64,000 nt of DNA from Glycomyces sambucus (GCF_900102815.1 NZ_FNGF01000001.1:827443-891442), one strand, 5' to 3'. Numbered from the stretch's first letter, positions 1 through 8,605 are shown. A program made the numbers and translations. Notes: generated from the letters alone by a model not told the origin.

Positions 1-2
1 TC

Positions 3-1076
3 GTGGTCGCCTCGCACCGCCTCGCCCGCGAGGTCCTCGCCGACCGCGAGCGGTTCTCCGCGGCGAACGCCCTGGACGCGGTGGTCCCGATCCCCGCCGG
101 CCCCCTCCGCGAGCTGGCCGCCCACCGGTTCCGGCTCCCGGCCACGCTGGCCAACAACGACACCGCGACCCACGGGCCGATCCGCGAGCGCTTCGGCGAG
201 GTCTTCGCGCCCGCGCGCGTGGAGGCGCTGCGGCCCTGGCTCACCGGCCTGGCCCGGCGGACGGCCGCGGGCGTCGCGTTCCGGCTGCGCGCGGGCGAGG
301 CGGTCGACCTGGACGCGGCGGTCTCCTCGGAGATCCCGCTCGCCGCGCTGGCGCGGCTGATGGAGCTCGACGTGCTCATGGACGACACCGCCGCGACGGC
401 CGAGGTCAAGCGGTTCAGCCGCGCGGCCCTGGAGCTGTTCTGGGGCGACCCGACCCCCGAGCGGCAGCGCGAGCTGGCCGGGACGACCGGTCCCTTCCAT
501 GCGCTGCTCCGCGGTTGGGCCGCCGAGTCGACCGGCGCCACGAGGGCGCTCTTCGAGGCGTACGGGGAGGACGCGGCGACGGCCGCACTGTTCTTCCTCC
601 TGGTCGCGGGCCAGGAGACGACCTCGCAGTTCCTGACGCTGCTGCTGCACCGCCTGGTCGTGGAGCCGGGCCTGCTGGGCTCGGCGCCGACCGCGATCGT
701 CGAGGAGGGCCTGCGGCTGCTGCCGCCGATCACGTCCTGGCGGCGGGTCGCGCTGCGGGACACGGAACTCGACGGGGTGCCGGTCGGCGCGGGCGACTCG
801 GTCCTGGTGTGGCTCGCCGCGGCGGGCGCCGACGAGGGCGTGGCCGAGTGCCCGGCGGGGATGATCCCGGGCCAGCGCGGTTCGCGGCGGCACCTGGCCT
901 TCGGTGCGGGGGCGCACCGGTGCCTGGGGAGTCAGTTGTCGCGCTTGGAGGCCGAGGTCGTGGTCGCGGAACTCGCGCCGCTCCTCCCCCGCTGCGAGGT
1001 GGTCGCGGCCCCGGTCAGCGACCCGAACCTGTCCTTCCGCATGCCGAGTCCGCTGGTGGTCCGGTTGCGGCGCTGA
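3..1076 (+). CDS. Cytochrome P450 (5' end outside window)
   Basis: This is a haem-thiolate monooxygenase of the bacterial soluble P450 type. The visible 357 residues contain the I-helix oxygen-activation motif AGQETT, the K-helix ExxR (EGLR) and the haem loop FGAGAHRCLG, whose Cys is the axial iron ligand. Family members are about 400 residues, so roughly 40-50 N-terminal residues lie upstream; the GTG at position 3 is only the first in-frame start-like codon in the window. The stretch between ExxR and the haem loop is short and lacks a typical F-x-P-x-R-W signature. No ferredoxin or ferredoxin reductase gene is adjacent. The substrate cannot be inferred. Confidence 0.9.
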   Translation: MVASHRLAREVLADRERFSAANALDAVVPIPAGPLRELAAHRFRLPATLANNDTATHGPIRERFGEVFAPARVEALRPWLTGLARRTAAGVAFRLRAGEAVDLDAAVSSEIPLAALARLMELDVLMDDTAATAEVKRFSRAALELFWGDPTPERQRELAGTTGPFHALLRGWAAESTGATRALFEAYGEDAATAALFFLLVAGQETTSQFLTLLLHRLVVEPGLLGSAPTAIVEEGLRLLPPITSWRRVALRDTELDGVPVGAGDSVLVWLAAAGADEGVAECPAGMIPGQRGSRRHLAFGAGAHRCLGSQLSRLEAEVVVAELAPLLPRCEVVAAPVSDPNLSFRMPSPLVVRLRR

Positions 1077-1100
1077 GGAGAAAGGTGACTCAGGGACGGC

Positions 1101-1132
1101 GGCCCGACGGCCCGACGGCCCGACGGCCCGAC
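1101..1132. repeat. 8-bp tandem repeat, 4 copies
   Basis: Four head-to-tail copies of GGCCCGAC lie between the P450 stop and the NUDIX gene. This is a simple-sequence tract with no coding role that I can see. Confidence 0.85.
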
Positions 1133-1244
1133 GACACCATCGCACCCGGTTTACGGTCGGCCCGGCACGATCCGGCCGACACCCGGATCCACCTGCTGCG
1201 AAATCTCGTTGCACTGCGGTGCAGGTGCTTGCGACGCTTGCCGG

Positions 1245-1736
1245 ATGCCTGAGCCGCTGAAGTTCCGCCAGCGCGGTGCCGCCTACGTCCTGCGCCGCCG
1301 CACTGAGCAGACCGGGATCGAGGTCCTGGTGATGCTCCACCAGGACCACCCGGAGGCGGGGGTCCAGATCCCCGGCGGCGGGGCGCGGCCCGGCGAGACG
1401 CCCGGGGAGACGGCGATGCGCGAGGCGTTCGAAGAGACCGGTGTTCAGGGCCTCGAATTCGGAGAGGTGCTGGGCAGCAAGCTGATAGCGGTTCCGGAGT
1501 GGACGGCCCACGACCACCAGGTGACCACCTACTCGTGGCTCGCGGCCACGGATGCGCGGACCGCCTGGGACCACACGGTCGCCGTCACCGGGGACGAGGA
1601 CGACGGGCTGCGGATGCGCTGCGAGTTCCGGCCGGTCGCGGCGGCGGGCATCGACTGGGGTCTGGACTGGCTGCTCGACTTCGCGGTGCCGAGGTTCGCG
1701 GCCTGGTGGGAGGCCCCGAAACCAGTGTCCGCATAG
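1245..1736 (+). CDS. NUDIX hydrolase
   Basis: This is a 163-residue hydrolase of nucleoside-diphosphate-linked compounds. It carries a complete Nudix box: G-x5-E-x7-REAFEETGV fits the family pattern GX5EX7REUXEEXGU, with the EExG glutamates expected to bind Mg/Mn. The N-terminal strand (FRQRGAAYVLRRR) is typical of the fold. The ATG at 1245 was chosen because the protein aligns from there; an in-frame TTG at 1209 would add 12 Cys-rich residues that look non-coding. No clear Shine-Dalgarno precedes the ATG. A strong hairpin terminator follows the stop. The substrate is unknown. Confidence 0.85.
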   Translation: MPEPLKFRQRGAAYVLRRRTEQTGIEVLVMLHQDHPEAGVQIPGGGARPGETPGETAMREAFEETGVQGLEFGEVLGSKLIAVPEWTAHDHQVTTYSWLAATDARTAWDHTVAVTGDEDDGLRMRCEFRPVAAAGIDWGLDWLLDFAVPRFAAWWEAPKPVSA

Positions 1737-1786
1737 CAGTCGTACGTGCGTCATGCGCACAGTGAAAAGAGGTGCCCGATCTGGCG

Positions 1787-1825
1787 CGCGATGCGGGCGC
1801 CGGGGGTAGGGGCGCCCGCATCGCG
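1787..1825. terminator. Bidirectional hairpin terminator between NUDIX gene and bioD
   Basis: A perfect 15-bp stem (CGCGATGCGGGCGCC at 1787-1801, complement at 1811-1825) encloses a 9-nt loop. It lies between convergent genes and has no long U tract, as is usual in actinomycetes. Confidence 0.8.
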
Positions 1826-1889
1826 TTGATATGGCCTGAGTTGGACCAGATCGCTGCCAAATGTAGCGGAGCCCGGCAACTCTGCTCGG

Positions 1890-2020
1890 GCGTCGGGGAC
1901 GCGGTGCCGGAGCGCCGGGGAGACGAGGCAAGCGCGTCGGGGACACGAGGCCAGTGGATCAGGGACGCGAGGCCGAAGTGCCGGGAACGCGAAGCCGGTG
2001 CGTCAGGGGCGCGAGCCGGG
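1890..2020. repeat. Degenerate 22-bp tandem repeat array running into the bioD 3' end
   Basis: About six diverged copies start near 1890, 1912, 1934, 1956, 1978 and 2000. They share a core like GCGTCGGGGACRCGAGGCC. The last copy covers the stop codon and final residues (PGSRP) of bioD; the remaining copies are non-coding. Confidence 0.75.
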
Positions 2021-2665
2021 CTCGGGGAGGAGGAACCACTCGCTCGCGGCGAGGCGGAACGCCTCCGGGTCGAGCTTCGCGGCGTCTTCGGGGATCCAGC
2101 CGAGGCGGTCGCCGGGCAGGTCGGTCAGGTTCTCGTACTCGGCGATGCCGAGGTCGCGGGGCCAGGAGCCGATGACGACCGCGGCCTCGATGCCGCGCCG
2201 TTCCAGGGCTTCGAGCGTGAGCGCGGTGTGGTTCAGGGTCCCGAGGCCCGCCCGGACGACGACGACCGCGGGGCAGCCGAGCTCGACGGCGAGGTCGCGC
2301 GCGGTCCAGCCGTCCTGGCCGAGCTGCACCAGGAGGCCGCCGGCGCCCTCGAGGAGGACCACTTCGGCCCGGGAGTCGAGGACGGTGTCGGCGACTTCGG
2401 CGAGCTTGAGCAGCGGCAGGCCGCTGCGGCGGGCGGCGGCGAAGGGCGCCAGCGGGTCCGGGTAGGAGGCGAGGGCGCGGGCGGGGGCGCCGGAGAGGCG
2501 GGTGATCTCGGCGGCGTCGTCATCGTCGCCGGTCTGGGCGATCTTGACGACGTCGACGCTGCGGCCCTGCCGGATGAGCGCGGCGGCGAGTCCGGCGGTG
2601 GTGACGGTCTTGCCGACGCCGGTGTCGGTGCCGGTCACCAGGACCGGGCCTTCGAACGGGATCAC
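2003..2665 (-). CDS. bioD: Dethiobiotin synthetase BioD
   Basis: BioD catalyses the penultimate step of biotin synthesis: ATP-dependent ureido-ring closure of 7,8-diaminopelargonate with CO2. The 220-residue protein has the N-terminal P-loop GTDTGVGKT (residues about 11-19), the KIAQTG substrate segment and the EGAGGLLV motif, all diagnostic of BioD. The GTG start overlaps the bioF stop by 4 nt (GTGA), so translation is coupled. It is the last gene of the bioA-bioF-bioD operon. Its final codons merge into a tandem-repeat array. No bioB lies in the window. Confidence 0.95.
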   Translation of the reverse strand: MIPFEGPVLVTGTDTGVGKTVTTAGLAAALIRQGRSVDVVKIAQTGDDDDAAEITRLSGAPARALASYPDPLAPFAAARRSGLPLLKLAEVADTVLDSRAEVVLLEGAGGLLVQLGQDGWTARDLAVELGCPAVVVVRAGLGTLNHTALTLEALERRGIEAAVVIGSWPRDLGIAEYENLTDLPGDRLGWIPEDAAKLDPEAFRLAASEWFLLPEPGSRP

Positions 2666-3921
2666 GGGCGTGCCTCCAGGACGGTGTCGAGGGCGTGCGC
2701 GAACTCGGCCGCGGGGACGCCGGTGTTGACGGTGATGCGCAGGCGGGAGCGGTGGTCGGGGGTGGACGGGGGCCGGAAGCAGCCGACGGCGACGCCGCGC
2801 TCGGCGCAGCGGGCGGCCCAGGCGGTGGCGGCGCGGGCGTCCCCGGCGGGCGGGGAGCAGACGCCCGCGGCGGGCGCGGGGGCGTCGAGGACCGCGGCGG
2901 CGAGGGCGGCGCGGCGGGCGAGTTCGGTTCGGGCGCCGTCGGATTCGCGGGCGATGTCGAGCGCGGCGGCGGCCCCGGCGATGACCGCGGGGGGCGGGGC
3001 GGTGTCGTAGATGAAGGTGCGGCCGGTGTCGTGGAGGTGGCGGCGCAGGACGGCCGGACCGGCGACGACGCCCCCGGCGGCGCCGAGGGCCTTCGAGAGC
3101 GTGGCGGTGAGGACGACGCCCGGGTCCCCGGCGAGGCCGGCGGCGGCGACGCCTCCGGCGCCGTGGGGGCCGATCGTGCCGATCGCGTGGGCCTCGTCGA
3201 CGAGGAGGAGCGCGCCGTGGGCGCTGGTGAGGGCGTGGAGTTCGCGGAGCGGGGCGGCGTCGCCGAGGACGGAGTAGACCGACTCGACGGCGACCAGTGC
3301 GGGCCGCAGCTCGCGGAGCCGTTGTTCGAGGTCGTCGAGGTCGTTGTGCGCGAACGTCTCCGGGCGGCCGACCGCGAGGCGGGCGGCGTCGTGGAGGGAG
3401 GCGTGGGCGTGCGCGTCGAGCAGGACCGGCCCGGAGGCGAGTGCGGTGACCGCGCCCAGGTTGGCGAGGTAGCCGGAGGAGTAGAGGACGGCGGTGCCGG
3501 TGCCGGTGTGGCGCGCGAAGTCCGCTTCGAACGCCTCGTGGAGCGCGGTCGTGCCGCGCACGAGCCTCGATCCGCCCGCCCCGAGCCCGTACTCGGCGAG
3601 CGCGGCCGCGGCGGCGTCGCGCACGCGGGGGTGCCGCGAGAGCCCGAGGTAGTCGTTCCCGGCGAGGTCGACGGCCTCGGTGCGGGGCCGGGCGGCGCGG
3701 GTGAGCCCGGCCTTGGCGCGCAGGTCGGCCTTGCGGGACAGGCGGTCCCAGACCTTCGCGACCGTGGCGGGTGGCCGCGGCGGGGTGGTGATGCCCTCGG
3801 CGGCGGCGGAGGTCCGCTCGGGTCCGGCGCCGCCGTCTCCTGCGGCATCCGCGGGCCGCGGCGGCGGCGGCGCTGCGGATCGCCGAGGCGCGGCGTCCGC
3901 CCGCTCCTGGGTGCCGGTCAT
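2662..3921 (-). CDS. bioF: 8-amino-7-oxononanoate synthase BioF
   Basis: This PLP-dependent alpha-oxoamine synthase condenses pimeloyl-ACP/CoA with alanine. The 419-residue protein has the NDYLGLS motif, GSRLVRGTT, the DEAHAIG aspartate region and the PLP lysine in TLSKALGAAGG. The ATG overlaps the bioA stop codon (ATGA). The first 60 or so residues are a low-complexity Ala/Pro-rich extension not found in most BioF proteins; the conserved fold begins near VWDRLSRKADLRAK, so a later internal start is possible. A signature of the hairpin-forming Ala/Pro codons is visible as very high GC. Confidence 0.93.
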   Translation of the reverse strand: MTGTQERADAAPRRSAAPPPPRPADAAGDGGAGPERTSAAAEGITTPPRPPATVAKVWDRLSRKADLRAKAGLTRAARPRTEAVDLAGNDYLGLSRHPRVRDAAAAALAEYGLGAGGSRLVRGTTALHEAFEADFARHTGTGTAVLYSSGYLANLGAVTALASGPVLLDAHAHASLHDAARLAVGRPETFAHNDLDDLEQRLRELRPALVAVESVYSVLGDAAPLRELHALTSAHGALLLVDEAHAIGTIGPHGAGGVAAAGLAGDPGVVLTATLSKALGAAGGVVAGPAVLRRHLHDTGRTFIYDTAPPPAVIAGAAAALDIARESDGARTELARRAALAAAVLDAPAPAAGVCSPPAGDARAATAWAARCAERGVAVGCFRPPSTPDHRSRLRITVNTGVPAAEFAHALDTVLEARP

Positions 3922-5240
3922 GCCAGGACCTCGTCGATCGCGGCGTCGAGGGCGTCGGCGAGGAGGTCGGCCTCGTCGTCGCCGAGGGTGAGCGGCGGCA
4001 TCACGACGACGGTGTCGCCGAGGGGGCGGAGCCAGACGCCGTGGGCGCGGGCGGCCTGGCAGACGCGGAAGCCGGTGCGGTCGCCGGCCGGGGCGACCTC
4101 GACGCCGATCATGGTGCCGAGGCGGCGGACCTCGACCACGCCGTCCTTGGCGGCTACCGGTTCGAGGAGCTTGCCTAGGCGGTCGCCGAGGCGCGCGGCG
4201 CGGGCGACGACGTCCTGCTCGCCCATGACGCGCAGGTTCGCCAGCGCGGCGGCGCAGCACAGCGGGTTCGCGGTGTAGGTGTGGCCGTGGAAGAACGTGC
4301 GCGGGGACGTGTCGCCGGGGCGGCTGAGGAAGGCCGCGAAGACGTGTTCGGCGGCGAGGACCGCCGAGAGCGGGAGGTACCCGCCGGTGATGCCCTTGCC
4401 GCAGGTGAGGAGGTCGGGGACGACGCCGGCGTGCTCGGCGGCCCACATGCGGCCGGTGCGGCCGATGCCGGTGGCGACCTCGTCGAAGATGAGGAGCGCG
4501 CCGTGGGCGTCGGCGAGGGCCCTTGCGGTGCGCAGGAAGTGCGCGTCGTGGTCGAGCATCCCGGCGGCGCCCTGCATCATCGGTTCGACGATGATCGCGC
4601 AGACCTGGTCGCCGTGGGCGTCCATGGTCGCGGTGAGGTCGGCGACGGCGCGGGCGCAGCGGTCGGCGCCGTTGGCGCGGTCGCCGGGCGAGGCGACGCC
4701 GATGGTCTCCAGCAGCAGGGGCCGGTACGCCTCGTGGAAGAGCTCGTGGCCGCCGACGGCGACGGCGCCGAGCGTGTCGCCGTGGTAGGCGTGGTCGAGG
4801 CGCACGAACTTGGGCCGGGCGCGGCCGGTCTGCGTCGAGTACTGGTAGGCGATCTTCAGGGCGGCCTCGACGGCGGAGGAGCCGTCCCCGGCGTAGAAGA
4901 CCTTGGTGAGCTCGGGGCCGTCCCCTCTGGGGGCCAGGGCGACCAGGGCCTCGGAGAGCTCGATGCCGGGCGTGTGGGTGGTGCCGAGGAACGTGGAGTG
5001 GTCGAGCTTGGCGAGCTGGGCGGCGATGGCGGCGTTGACCTCGGGGTGGCCGTGCCCGAGGGTGGTGGTCCACAGTGAGGAGACGCCGTCGAGGTAGCGG
5101 CGGCCGTCGACGTCCCACAGCCAGGGCCCCTCGGCGCGGTCGACGACGGTGGGGTCGTCGCCGGTCCAGGTGGCGTGCTGGGTGAACGGGTGCCAGACGG
5201 CGGCGGCGTCCCTGGCGATCCAGGAGGCACTGGCGGACAT
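3918..5240 (-). CDS. bioA: Adenosylmethionine-8-amino-7-oxononanoate aminotransferase BioA
   Basis: BioA is the class-III PLP aminotransferase that uses S-adenosylmethionine as amino donor to make 7,8-diaminopelargonate. The 440-residue length is standard. Key motifs are WHPFTQ near the N-terminus, GDGSSAVEAALK (PLP phosphate), DHAYHGDT, the LLIFDEVATGIGRTG aspartate and the Schiff-base lysine in CGKGITGGYLP. AAGGAG lies 6 nt upstream of the ATG. First gene of the bioA-bioF-bioD operon. I could not find a BirA-type or BioQ-type operator upstream. Confidence 0.96.
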   Translation of the reverse strand: MSASASWIARDAAAVWHPFTQHATWTGDDPTVVDRAEGPWLWDVDGRRYLDGVSSLWTTTLGHGHPEVNAAIAAQLAKLDHSTFLGTTHTPGIELSEALVALAPRGDGPELTKVFYAGDGSSAVEAALKIAYQYSTQTGRARPKFVRLDHAYHGDTLGAVAVGGHELFHEAYRPLLLETIGVASPGDRANGADRCARAVADLTATMDAHGDQVCAIIVEPMMQGAAGMLDHDAHFLRTARALADAHGALLIFDEVATGIGRTGRMWAAEHAGVVPDLLTCGKGITGGYLPLSAVLAAEHVFAAFLSRPGDTSPRTFFHGHTYTANPLCCAAALANLRVMGEQDVVARAARLGDRLGKLLEPVAAKDGVVEVRRLGTMIGVEVAPAGDRTGFRVCQAARAHGVWLRPLGDTVVVMPPLTLGDDEADLLADALDAAIDEVLA

Positions 5241-5390
5241 CGCGGCTCCTTAGTGGTTTCCTACAAAGACCATTGGAGGATAGCGTCAGGCCCGGCGGGA
5301 CCGGTGCGCCGACCACCGTTATCCGATCGAAGCCCGGCGTGCATCTGCCGTACCAGTGGGCTTAGGCTGGGCGCGGTTTCGCGTGTTCGG

Positions 5391-5420
5391 CCCGGACCGA
5401 CGGCGTCCGTCCGGGTTTTT
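5391..5420 (+). terminator. Hairpin with T5 tract upstream of the MFS promoter
   Basis: A 7-bp stem (CCCGGAC at 5391-5397, GTCCGGG at 5409-5415) is followed immediately by TTTTT. It resembles a rho-independent terminator on the + strand, but no + strand gene precedes it. It could insulate the MFS promoter from transcription antisense to the bio operon. Confidence 0.5.
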
Positions 5421-5443
5421 GCACTTTGAACACACTGGGATGC

Positions 5444-5472
5444 TTGACAACCTCCTGCGACAGCGGCAGACT
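5444..5472 (+). promoter_or_regulatory. Candidate promoter of the MFS gene
   Basis: A consensus -35 box TTGACA (5444-5449) is followed after 17 bp by CAGACT (5467-5472), a 3/6 match to the -10 consensus. It would give a leader of about 150 nt. This is inferred from sequence only. Confidence 0.45.
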
Positions 5473-5629
5473 GGTGACACTTGCGGCAATCGCGGAGGAT
5501 TGTCACTTACCGCCCCTTCAGCCATCGCACCCCCGGCGAGGCACACGGAGCGCGGCGCCGCCCGTCCCGCGCGCCGGGCCGAGCAGCGCCACGAGGGCGG
5601 TCGGATCGTGGAATTGCAAGGAAGGCCCC

Positions 5630-6931
5630 GTGTCTGACCAGAACCCCAAGGCCGCCGACCCTGTCGGCGACCAGTCGGACGCCGACCGCCGTCCGCGGTT
5701 CTCCGACGTCTTCGGCGACCGCGAAGCGGCCGCCTACCTCGGCGCGTTCTGCCTCTCCAACGCCGGCTCGATGCTCAACCGGGTCGCCGTCACCGCCCTC
5801 GTGTGGGCGAACACGGGCTCCTCGGCGCTCGCCGTGGCCTCCTTCGCGATCAGCTACGCCCCCTACCTCGGCCTCGCGCAGGTCCTCGGCGCCGTCGTGG
5901 ACCGGTACGCGTACCGGAACGTCATGGTCGCCTGCGACATCCTGCGCGCCGGACTGATCGCGCTGCTCCTCATCCCCGGGATGCCCGTCCCCGCGATGAT
6001 GGCGGTGGTGTTCGCCGTGGCCGCGGTCCAGCCCGCGTACAACGCGGCCCGGACGGCGACGCTCGCGCAGATCCTCACGGGCGACCGGCTCTCGACCGCC
6101 ATCGCGCTCACGTTCAGCACCGCGGCGGTGGCCCAGATCGTCGGGTTCCTCGCCGGCGGCCTGCTCTCCTCGATCGACCCGTACACGGCGCTGCTGGTGA
6201 ACGCGGCCCTGTTCGCGGTCAGCGCGGTCGCGGTGCTCGGCCTGGTCCGGCACCGGCCCACGGTGAACCGCCGCGAGGACCGGCGCCACGTGCTCGCCGA
6301 GACCGCCGACGGGATGCGGATGGTGTGGGACAGCAAGGTCCTGCGCACCGTGTCGCTCGGCGTGTGGGGCCTGTTCGCGCTCACCGCGGTCCCCGAGGGA
6401 GTCGCGGTCCTGTGGGCGGTGCACCTCGACCGGGGCGCGGCGACCCAGGGCCTCATCATGGCGATCGACGCGGTCGGCACGGTCGTCGGTACGCTCCTGT
6501 TCGCGCGGCTCGTGCGGCCCTCCCTGCGGGGCAGGCTCATCCGGCCGCTCGCGTTCCTCGCGCCGCTGGCGCTCACGGCGGCGCTGCTCGACCCGCCGCT
6601 GCCCGGGGTGCTCGTGCTCGCGTTCGGCGCGGGCCTGGCGACCATGACGATGGCGCCGATGAACGCGACGCTCGCGCAGTGCATCCCGGACGGCTGGCGC
6701 GCCCGGGTCATCGCCGCGATCAACGCCGGACTCCAGCTCAGCCAGGGCATCGCCATCGCCGGGGTCGGTCTCGTCGCCGAACTCGGCGTGCCCGTGCCGT
6801 ACGTCGTGGGCGCCTGGGGCGTCATCGGCTTCGGCATCCACGCGCTGCTCACCCGCGCGTGGCCCACGGACGAGGAGATCGAGGCCGCGAAGGCCGCCGC
6901 CGCGCCGCCGCCCCAGCCCGCGGCCTCCTGA
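5630..6931 (+). CDS. MFS transporter
   Basis: This is a 433-residue integral membrane transporter of the major facilitator superfamily, most like DHA3-type exporters, with about 12 hydrophobic segments (for example SNAGSMLNRVAVTALVWA and VMVACDILRAGLIALLL). The central loop (RHRPTVNRREDRRHV) is positively charged. The GTG start follows AAGGAAGG at good spacing, and the upstream in-frame region looks non-coding. Its family suggests small-molecule efflux; the substrate is unknown. It is divergent from bioA. Confidence 0.85.
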   Translation: MSDQNPKAADPVGDQSDADRRPRFSDVFGDREAAAYLGAFCLSNAGSMLNRVAVTALVWANTGSSALAVASFAISYAPYLGLAQVLGAVVDRYAYRNVMVACDILRAGLIALLLIPGMPVPAMMAVVFAVAAVQPAYNAARTATLAQILTGDRLSTAIALTFSTAAVAQIVGFLAGGLLSSIDPYTALLVNAALFAVSAVAVLGLVRHRPTVNRREDRRHVLAETADGMRMVWDSKVLRTVSLGVWGLFALTAVPEGVAVLWAVHLDRGAATQGLIMAIDAVGTVVGTLLFARLVRPSLRGRLIRPLAFLAPLALTAALLDPPLPGVLVLAFGAGLATMTMAPMNATLAQCIPDGWRARVIAAINAGLQLSQGIAIAGVGLVAELGVPVPYVVGAWGVIGFGIHALLTRAWPTDEEIEAAKAAAAPPPQPAAS

Positions 6932-7029
6932 CGCGGAGGGGTTCCGCCGCCGGGCGGAGACGGCGGCTAGGCTCGATCGGGCGCCGCCCTTGCCGGACCG
7001 CGGCGCCGGGACGCGACAGGAGCACCAAC

Positions 7030-8274
7030 GTGGAACACGCAATGACCGTCGAGCTGCGCGGACACCTCATCGACCAGGGCGTCTTCGCCCGGGTCATGGA
7101 CGACGTGCTGGAGTACTCGGGGGCCTATTCGATCGACCGCTTCGACGTGGGGCGCCACCACACCGACGAGTCGTACGCGCAGCTCACCGTCTCCGCGGAG
7201 ACCTCCGAGCTGCTCGAGCGGATCATCATGCGCCTGCAGACGCACGGCGCGAACCCGCTCGAACCCGGCGTCGCCTCGCTCAAGCCGGCCCCGCGCGACG
7301 GCGTGTTCCCCGAGGACTTCTACTCGACCACGAACTTCGACACCCAGGTCCGCCTCAACGGCGGCTGGATGGACGTCGAGAACTCCGAGATGGACTGCGG
7401 CATCATCGTCTCCGAGGACCACGCGCGCGCCTGGACCCTCCCGGTGTCGGACGTCAAGGAGGGCGAGCTCGTCGTCTGCGGCGGCGAGGGCGTCAAGGTC
7501 CTCCCCCTGCCCGAGCCCGCGCGCCGGAGCCCCGAGTCCTCGAACTTCGAGTTCATGAGCGGCGGCGTCTCCTCCGAGCGCCCGCAGGCGCTCCAGGTCC
7601 GCCAGATCGCCCAGCACATGCGCGACGTCAAGGCCCGCGGCGAGAAGATCCTGTGGGTCGGCGGCCCCGCGATCGTCCACACCGGCGCCGGGAAGGCTTT
7701 GGAGGCGCTCATCAACGAGGGCTACGCCGACGTCATCTTCGCCGGGAACGCCCTCGCCGCGCACGACATCGAGTCGAACCTGTTCGGCACCTCGCTCGGC
7801 GTCGACCTCGACAAGGGCCACGGCGTCCCGCACGGGCACGAGCACCACATCCGCGCCATCAACAAGATCCGCACCTGCGGCTCGATCGCCGCGGCCGTCG
7901 AGCAGGGCGTCCTCAAAGGCGGGATCATGCACGCGATGGTGAAGAACGAGAAGGAGTTCGTGCTCGTCGGCTCCGTGCGCGACGACGGCCCGCTCCCCGA
8001 CGTGTACACCGACGTCATCGACGGCCAGCGCGCCATGCGCGCGGCCCTGCCCGGGGTCGGGTTCGCGATCATGGTCGCGACCATGCTGCACTCGATCGCC
8101 ACCGGCAACATCCTGCCCGCGAAGGTGCCGCTCGTGAGCGTCGACATCAACCCCGCGACGGTCACCAAGCTGGCCGACCGCGGCTCGGCCCAGGCGATCG
8201 GCGTCATCACCGACATCGGCCTGTTCTGCGAGCAGCTCGCGGGCGAGCTGGTCGTGGGCTACAAGCGCGAGTAG
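7030..8274 (+). CDS. TIGR00300/LOR-SDH family protein, archaeal-type ornithine cyclodeaminase homologue
   Basis: The 414-residue protein matches the TIGR00300 'LOR/SDH' family. Members include the archaeal ornithine cyclodeaminase type (ornithine to proline plus ammonia) and the C-terminal domain of cyanobacterial arginine dihydrolase ArgZ/AgrE. The N-terminal region (ELRGHLIDQGVFARVMD) and the Rossmann-like C-terminal part (WVGGPAIVHTGAG, VIFAGNALAAHDIE, TCGSIAAAVEQG) are typical. The GTG at 7030 has AGGAG 7 nt upstream; an ATG at 7042 is the alternative. No arginine or proline gene is adjacent, so the cyclodeaminase role is inferred from family alone. Confidence 0.75.
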   Translation: MEHAMTVELRGHLIDQGVFARVMDDVLEYSGAYSIDRFDVGRHHTDESYAQLTVSAETSELLERIIMRLQTHGANPLEPGVASLKPAPRDGVFPEDFYSTTNFDTQVRLNGGWMDVENSEMDCGIIVSEDHARAWTLPVSDVKEGELVVCGGEGVKVLPLPEPARRSPESSNFEFMSGGVSSERPQALQVRQIAQHMRDVKARGEKILWVGGPAIVHTGAGKALEALINEGYADVIFAGNALAAHDIESNLFGTSLGVDLDKGHGVPHGHEHHIRAINKIRTCGSIAAAVEQGVLKGGIMHAMVKNEKEFVLVGSVRDDGPLPDVYTDVIDGQRAMRAALPGVGFAIMVATMLHSIATGNILPAKVPLVSVDINPATVTKLADRGSAQAIGVITDIGLFCEQLAGELVVGYKRE

Positions 8275-8299
8275 CGGACCCGGCCGATCGCTGACGTGC

Positions 8300-8337
8300 G
8301 TGGGGGCTCAAGGTAGTAGGCCATCCCTAGCCCCCAC
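8300..8337 (+). terminator. Possible terminator after the TIGR00300 gene
   Basis: A 9-bp inverted repeat (GTGGGGGCT at 8300-8308, AGCCCCCAC at 8329-8337) has a 20-nt loop and lies 25 nt after the stop codon. Confidence 0.4.
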
Positions 8338-8461
8338 CCACCCTGAGGGGACCTTAGCCCCCAGCATTGCCGAGGGGTGCGACAACAATGCCGGTCCGCG
8401 GGCGGAATGTCACCCGATCGCGGGACGGGTGAGGTTCGCGACCCGGTCCTCCCGCCGCACC

Positions 8462-8544
8462 GCGCCTCGCGCCTCGCGCCTCGCGCCTCGCGCCTCGCGC
8501 CTCGCGCCTCGCGCCTCGCGCCTCGCGCCTCGCGCCTCGCGCCT
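8462..8544. repeat. 7-bp tandem repeat, 11 full copies plus a partial
   Basis: GCGCCTC is repeated perfectly 11 times (8462-8538), followed by a six-base partial copy. It sits in the 386-bp gap between the TIGR00300 gene and the beta-helix gene. No coding potential is evident. Confidence 0.95.
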
Positions 8545-8605
8545 ACCGGAGGGTAGCGCTTTCCAAACCCCGGTTCGCCCGCTATGATCCCATTAAATCG
8601 ATTCA

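Noticed and set aside
2662..5316. An 884-codon minus-strand frame spanning bioF and bioA
   Set aside because: Only its last 419 codons (from 3921) are bioF. The upstream part is an Arg-rich shadow of bioA.
5241..5629. Biotin operator (BirA- or BioQ-type) before bioA
   Set aside because: No sequence resembling the known palindromes is present; regulation of the bio operon remains unexplained.
8462..8544. CRISPR-like regular repeat
   Set aside because: The units are 7 bp with no spacers and no cas genes nearby; it is a simple tandem repeat.
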